Origin: JACVCJ01 sp052437175
GTDB lineage: Bacteria; Bacteroidota; Bacteroidia; CAIKAF01
Length of the DNA: 64,000 bases
Assembly (NCBI GenBank): GCA_052437175.1
Contig: JBQVOK010000011.1
Location: 43,073 to 107,072, forward strand
Reading direction: 5' to 3'
A program made the translations under genes and the position numbers. A model generated the notes under the pieces. That model had not been told where the DNA came from and made no database searches. It was given only the letters and a program-made list of their open reading frames with translations. Positions 58,601 to 64,000 of the stretch are shown here, one piece after another. How positions within the stretch are numbered: position 1 is the stretch's first letter; each line of letters starts with the position of its first letter.

Positions 58601-61600
58601 CGGTCTCCATCGATAATGGTTCCGGTACCCCGGCGGATGTAAATACCTACGAATATGCCAATATTCTGCAGCGTTATACGGCCGCACTGGCTATGAGCGA
58701 ACTGGGCATCACGTCCGGTATGACGCGGGCCCAGATCATCGACCGCCTGCTGGAGAACGATCCCTTCTTTGCCAGTACGGTCACTACCTATGCATCGGGC
58801 AACCTGCTCAATACTACACCGGCCCTCAGTGCCCGCGATCTGCTGTTGGGCGAACTTACCTATTATCAGAACGATAACGGCCTGGTGCTGGATGCTGTGG
58901 GAACGGCCTTTGCAAATGTGAACTGCGGCCCGGCCTCGCCCTCATCGTGCATCCTGTCGGTGCCGTCTGTCATTAACCTGGCCAACCCGGCCATACAGCC
59001 CGACCAGGTATGGCGGCAGATCGCCGTTTTATATGCCACGGCCCGCCACAAAGCTATGGGTATTGCCATGGACGTATTTCCCAAGACCAAAAGAGCCGGC
59101 ATATTTACGGATTGCATCGGCGAAGATCTGTACATCTACCCGTTCAATTATACCTCTGTCAGTTTTGGCGGTGTGCCGGCCAATCCCTGCCACCTGCCCG
59201 AATTTATCCTGTATACGGATAAAACACAGCGTTTCCCTACCATGGCTTCTATGCTGAGCGCGGCCGGATTCAACGATCCGCCTGCGCCGGAAGAACTGGA
59301 GGAATACGGGGCCCAGGCCGGATTTACGGCTACAGGGAAATGCCCTATGCAGATCGATTTTGAAAATATGCTGGGACAACTGGCGCTCAACGGTAAGCTG
59401 CTCAGCAGCAATACCACCGACCTGAATGCCGGTCCCTACCTGGGTACCGCCCTGCACAACTGGCTGGATAATGAAGGCAACGGCTACAATGCGTCCATCA
59501 GTGTAAGTTCCGGCAGTATCGATATCATCATTGCCGGTAATTGTACCACCACACTTAGCTGGCCTGGCGGCGCACCCGCCGGACTGGACTGGGACGATGT
59601 ATATTTCATTACCGATGTGCACGACGGTAAACTGTACGGGTATACCGGTCCGGGACCGGATTCCTACATAGAGATACCGTTCAGCACCTGCCTTACGCTT
59701 ACGGGCTGCAGCAGCTCTACGGCGGCCGTGTGTAAGCCTACGGCCGAGATCCGCGAGATACAGGCCCTGATGAATGCCCTGAGCAGCGCCGGTACGCTCT
59801 GGAATACCACGCCGTTTACCCTGGGCAGTTACGGCCCCCTGCTGGGTTATGGGCTTAAATCGATCCTGGGCGATAATGCCCCGGCAGATTACAGCTGGGT
59901 ATTCAGCAGCACGCCTGCACCGCATTTCCTGCTGAGCAATAGTGTGAGCGGGGCCGTGCTTACCATTGACCTGGATACGGGCAGCAGTTCGCTGAGTATT
60001 CCGCCGGCACAGCCCTATACCTTTACGAATTTTTACCAACTGCCTGCCGTAACGGGTTCCCCTTCGCAACAGGCCGGCTTTAGCTTCGGAGCGGTGGAGA
60101 GCGACGGTATCACACCCTATTACATCGATCCGGCCAGTACCGAAGAAAGCCTGCGCGGAACCCTGTCTGTGAGCGGGGGACTGCGCAATGCCTACGGCAG
60201 TACCTGCGATGTGATCCCGGACCCGCGTTGCCGTACGGAACAACATATTGCCCTGCGCATCCTGAAAGATCGCCTGGAAGTGGCCCTGTATGCCCCGCAG
60301 GCGCTGGATGAATACGAAGATTGTTTTACGTTCCCGCCCACGTTTACGGACGGAACACCCTTCGATTACGACGATGTATCCTGGATAAACGAGGTTCGTG
60401 CCGACATGACCCGGGACGAGGACGGACAGGGCAGCCATTATGCGGTGGTAAAGGTAACCTTAGCCAATACCGATACGGCCAGTTTTGTGATGCAGAGCTG
60501 TATGGCTATGCGCAACTGCGACCCCTGTGCCCAGGATACCTGCCTCAATGCCTACCTGGAATATAACCTGGCACCCTACATGGGTGGCAGCTTTGAAGCC
60601 CCTTTTGATACCTATGTGCTTACGCCCTCCGGGGACTGCCATTTCTTTCCGCAGAGTGAACTTACTTACGACAGCAGTTATGTATCCTTTGAAGCTTTTG
60701 TACAGGCCTGGGCAGATACCCTGAACCAGCTGTACGGTAGCAGCCAGGGTATACATGCGTTTGTTTACGACGGCAAACTGGTCATAGAAAAAAACAAAGC
60801 ATTTATTCCGCCCTATTGTACCTGTGACGGGTATACGGAAATGCTGAGTACCCTGGCGCACGAAGCATTTGAAATAACGGAGGTATCTGCCTGCTGCAGT
60901 CCGTACCGGGACTCCGGCAGACCACAGTCTTTACCCGTGACGGAACCCGACCCGGAATGGGAGGAGCCCCTGCCGCCGCTGAATTTTGATATCGCTTGTA
61001 TCGAACCGGTGGTGCCTTTCCCTACGGATACCATACAGGACCCCTGTGTAAGCTACCTGCTGGAGCTGGCGGCTGAAACGGCCTACAATAATTACCAGGC
61101 CTACCTGGACAGCGTGCGCAATGCCTACCGCCTGGCCTACCGCAGTAAGTGTATGGAGGCCCTGGAGACCTTTACCCTGCACTATGTGAGCGACGAATAC
61201 CACTATACCCTGTATTATTACGACCGTGCAGGCAACCTGGTGCGTACTGTGCCGCCCAAAGGTGTGCAACCCATCGACCTGAGCCTTATGACGGCCGTAA
61301 ACAGCGCCCGGGATGCCGGAACAGAACTGAAGCCGGGCCATAACAACGGCAGTGACGATGCCCTGGCTACGCGCTACCGCTACAACAGCCTCAACCAGCC
61401 GCTGGCCCAGATGAGCCCTGACGGAGGACAGAGCCTCTTTTACTACGATAATTTAGGCCGCGTGGTTATTTCGCAGAATGCAAAACAGGCTGCTCTTACA
61501 GACAATGTGTATTCCTATACCAGATACGATGCCCAGAGCCGCATTACCGAAGTGGGCGAAATGACGCGTACCGACCTGCTTACGGCCTCACAGGCCTACC

Positions 61601-63737
61601 TGCACAACCCGCTGAACTACACGGCCTTTTTTGCTACCGGCTTTACCAAAGGCGAGTTTGTACTAACCTATTATGACCGGGAAGCGCCCGGCAGCGGCTA
61701 TTACCCGGCGGGTTTCTTTAGCCAGGAGAACCTGCGCAAGCGGGTGGCCTATACCACCTATTTTTCAGGTAACGGCTATGCGCCGGGCAGCACAGATTAC
61801 ATGACGGCCAGCTATTACAGTTACGATTACCACGGCAATGTAAAAGAGCTGCTGCAGCAGAGCAATTATATACCGGATACCGATCCATCGGATTTCAATT
61901 ACAATTACCGCTACCATAAGGTAAGCTACAAGTACGACCTGGTGAGCGGAAAGGTGCTGGAAGTGGCGCTGAATGCCACACGGCAGGACCGTTTTATACA
62001 CCGCTATACCTACGACGAACAGAACCGCCTGAGCGAAGCCCGTACCAGTGCGGACGGTTACTGGTTCGATACGGATGCGGCCTATTTCTACTACAATCAT
62101 GGTCCGCTGGCAAGGGTGGAGTATGGTCCGCACAAAAGCCAGGGCCTGGATTACACGTATACGGTACAGGGCTGGCTCAAAAGCATGAACAGTGATCAGC
62201 TGGACCCGGAGAAAGATCCCTCGCAGGACGGAAAGACCGGGGGTATTTACCAGTACGTGGCCCGCGATGAATACGGGCTCTCCCTACATTATTTCCAGGG
62301 GGATTACCAGAGCATAAGCAGTGGAGACGACTTTCTGCTACAGGTACCCGGTGCATATTACGGCGGGTATGACCTGTTTAACGGCAATATACGGGCCATG
62401 AACAATACGCTGCGTACCGGCAGTACCAGTGAGCCCCTGCTGCAGGTATTCGGGTACGACCAGCTGAACCGCATCGGCAGCAGCCGCAGCTATATACAGA
62501 ATGCGGTGGCGGCCTCCATAACAGACTGGAATCCTTCGGCGCCGCTGACGGATATGTTCCGCACCCTGTATACTTATGACGCCAACGGGAATATACAGGA
62601 GCTGCACCGCTACGATAAGGCGGGCGTACAGTTCGACCGGTTGAGTTACGGGTACACGGCCGGTACCAACCGCCTGGACCATGTGAGCGATGCGATCGCA
62701 GATGGGGTAGTGAATTACGATATCGACAGTAATGATCCGGGTAATTATGGTTATGATGCTATCGGGAACCTGACCCGGGACGTGAAGGAAGAGATCGGGA
62801 ACATCGGCTGGAATGTATATGGCAAAGTGGCGAACGTGATCCGCAGCGGCGGTAGCCGCCCGGACCTGTATTTTGACTATAACCCGGCAGGACAACGTAT
62901 TTTCAAATTACTTCAACCCCAGGCCGATCTGTTTAGCTGGGAGAACTATGTGCTGGATGCACAGGGCAATGTGTTGGCGGTATATGCCATGCGCGAAGGC
63001 TCGGATACGATCGTGCTGAAGCAGAACATGCTGTATGGCAGCAGTCGTTTGGGTTTGTGGGAGCGGAATAAAAAGCTTACTTTCACTCCCGTAACAGAAA
63101 CGATACAATCGGTGTACCGTGGCGATAAAAGATATGAACTAAGCGACCACCTGGGCAATGTGCATGTGGTACTTACCGACCGCAAGGAACTGCACTGCGG
63201 CCTGGAGGACAATGTACCTTTCCCGGAGTATTATACAGCCGAAGTGAAGAACCGTTACGATTATTATCCGTTTGGTATGCTTATGGAGGAGCGGAAGTAC
63301 AGCGCACCGGGTTGCATTTACGATACAGACACGCTGTTCACCCTGGTCTTTGCAGACTACTTCAGTGCGCCGGTGGCAGACTGGTATTACCTGGACGGCT
63401 TCTTTAACCCGACGGTGAGCAGTGGTTATATGCACCTGGACCAGCCCGATAATACGCTGTTCAAACTGATCACGCCAACGGCCATCGGTAAGCAGTACCG
63501 GGTACGTTTCGGGGTAGATATGAACGGTTGTGATTCTGCCCGGATCGCGGGTAACGTGCAGGGGCTGACTACACAGACCTTCACGAGTTCGGGAGACCAT
63601 GTATTTTACTTTAGCAGTAACGACAGTATGTACAGCGGTGTATCGTTTTACGTAGATGCACCTTGTGACGTACTGATCGATTATGTGATCGTGGAAGAGA
63701 TGGATATCAGCTCTGCGGTGGTGTGCGATAGCAATGC
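55666..63737 (+). CDS. Giant RHS-repeat protein, N-terminal and central part (to the assembly gap)
   Basis: About 2690 residues up to the gap. Signal peptide (about 1-23, ending YAQ); a fibronectin III-like N-terminal region (to about 330); a DUF6443-like segment (YDFLGRPAVTTLPG, about 387-400); a Cys-rich part (about 640-830, CVPGFCADC, DDCGNYLLG, CFITCDSC); a long unrecognised middle (to about 1840); YD repeats (about 1845-2480, HYTLYYYDRAGNLVRTVPP, YRYNSLNQPLAQMSPDGGQSLFYYDNLGR); and the RHS core start YELSDHLGNVHVVLTDRKE with YYPFGM (near 2535). After YYPFGM comes a carbohydrate-binding-like insert of about 150 residues. RHS proteins form a shell around a C-terminal toxin. Confidence 0.85.
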
Positions 63738-63747
63738 NNNNNNNNNN
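63738..63747. other. Assembly gap (10 N)
   Basis: The gap lies within the RHS core. Ten N do not keep the reading frame: the downstream coding frame is shifted, so the true length is not 10 bases (or the sides are not neighbours). Confidence 0.95.
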
Positions 63748-63749
63748 AA

Positions 63750-64000
63750 AAAGATAATGAGGTGTATGAAGTAGATGGTAGTTTATATACCTATGAGTTG
63801 AGACTTTATGATGTAAGAACAGGTAGGTTTTTATCAACAGATCCTTTGGCAGCAAAGTATCCGTCGCATGCACCATATGCTTTTGCTCAAAATAAAGTAA
63901 TTCAATTTAGAGAATTAGAAGGAGGACAGATAATAGGAACCTGTCTTGGTTGTGGTATGTTTCAAGCATATCAAACATCCGTTACGACGGAGTATAATAT
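63750..64000 (+). CDS. RHS core end and start of the variable tip, partial
   Basis: Open to the end of the window. The translation KDNEVYEVDGS, then LRLYDVRTGRFLSTDPLAAKY, then SPY-like SHAPYAFAQNKVIQFRELEG, is the RHS-associated core, which ends at this point in RHS proteins and is followed by a variable tip. The tip starts GQIIGTCLGCGMFQAYQTS and is cut off. The missing residues in the usual family text between YYPFGM and KDNE (YxYGFNGKE) would fit in the gap. This part is clearly more AT-rich than the sequence before the gap. Confidence 0.8.

Noticed and set aside
59029..60438. Minus-strand open frame of 469 codons opposite the RHS gene
   Set aside because: Codon pattern of the RHS gene leaves few stops on the other strand; no domain is seen in the translation.

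Overview
The window (64 kb, one 10-N assembly gap at 63738-63747) is chromosomal DNA of a Bacteroidota bacterium, most likely of the Chitinophagales/Sphingobacteriales side. Evidence: repeated exact matches to the Bacteroidota -7 promoter element TAnnTTTG, a type IX secretion (T9SS) C-terminal sorting domain on a secreted GH18 protein, Bacteroidota-restricted families (DUF4293, DUF4294, CCC-motif proteins, RHS proteins with a PFTGDFSYNIPL partner), and almost no Shine-Dalgarno sequences. No rRNA, tRNA, CRISPR array, insertion sequence or prophage was seen.

Layout. 1-8.5 kb: the end of phosphatidylserine decarboxylase, a secreted lipase, a secreted hypothetical, a minus-strand operon pyrD - HMG-CoA lyase - dgt - TPR, then a lipoprotein and a phosphoesterase with overlapping promoters, a DUF4293 membrane protein and rimO. 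8.7-12.2 kb: one very large secreted TPR/coiled-coil protein carrying five perfect-length 58-residue tandem repeats. 12.4-15.6 kb: the translation operon thrS-infC-rpmI-rplT, in which infC starts at an ATA codon behind a strong Shine-Dalgarno. 15.6-19 kb: a CAP-domain protein, dciA-recF, and a membrane TPR protein with ribH. 19-23.7 kb: a translationally coupled cluster of a membrane-bound nucleotide-sugar dehydratase, a small conserved protein, a thioesterase and an MsbA-type ABC exporter. 23.7-33.5 kb: envelope and secreted proteins (GH18-CUB-T9SS, an exonuclease-endonuclease-phosphatase lipoprotein, a fasciclin lipoprotein, a small lipoprotein, DUF4294, dipeptidyl peptidase IV) and glmM. 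33.7-38.3 kb: a compact operon TPR - phosphosulfolactate-synthase-like - rhodanese - DedA - aroE - coaE. 38.4-42.1 kb: a run of six small membrane proteins (two TM2, two DUF2752, two CCC-motif type) ending in the bifunctional NAD(P)H-hydrate repair enzyme. 42.3-47.3 kb: regulators (Rrf2, XRE), a small two-TM protein, a four-gene overlapping operon in which a 7-TM protein is paired with a one-TM NarX-type histidine kinase and a NarL-type response regulator, and an orphan protein of unknown family.

47.8-64 kb holds the most unusual system: a three-gene operon encoding a 383-residue secreted protein, a 2219-residue protein with an SpvB-like N terminus, and an RHS protein of more than 2700 residues that runs out of the window just after the RHS core, where a variable (often toxic) tip is expected. 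A 26-bp inverted repeat with 10-bp perfect arms sits just upstream of its promoter. The sequence gap falls inside the RHS core, and beyond it the reading frame and base composition change.
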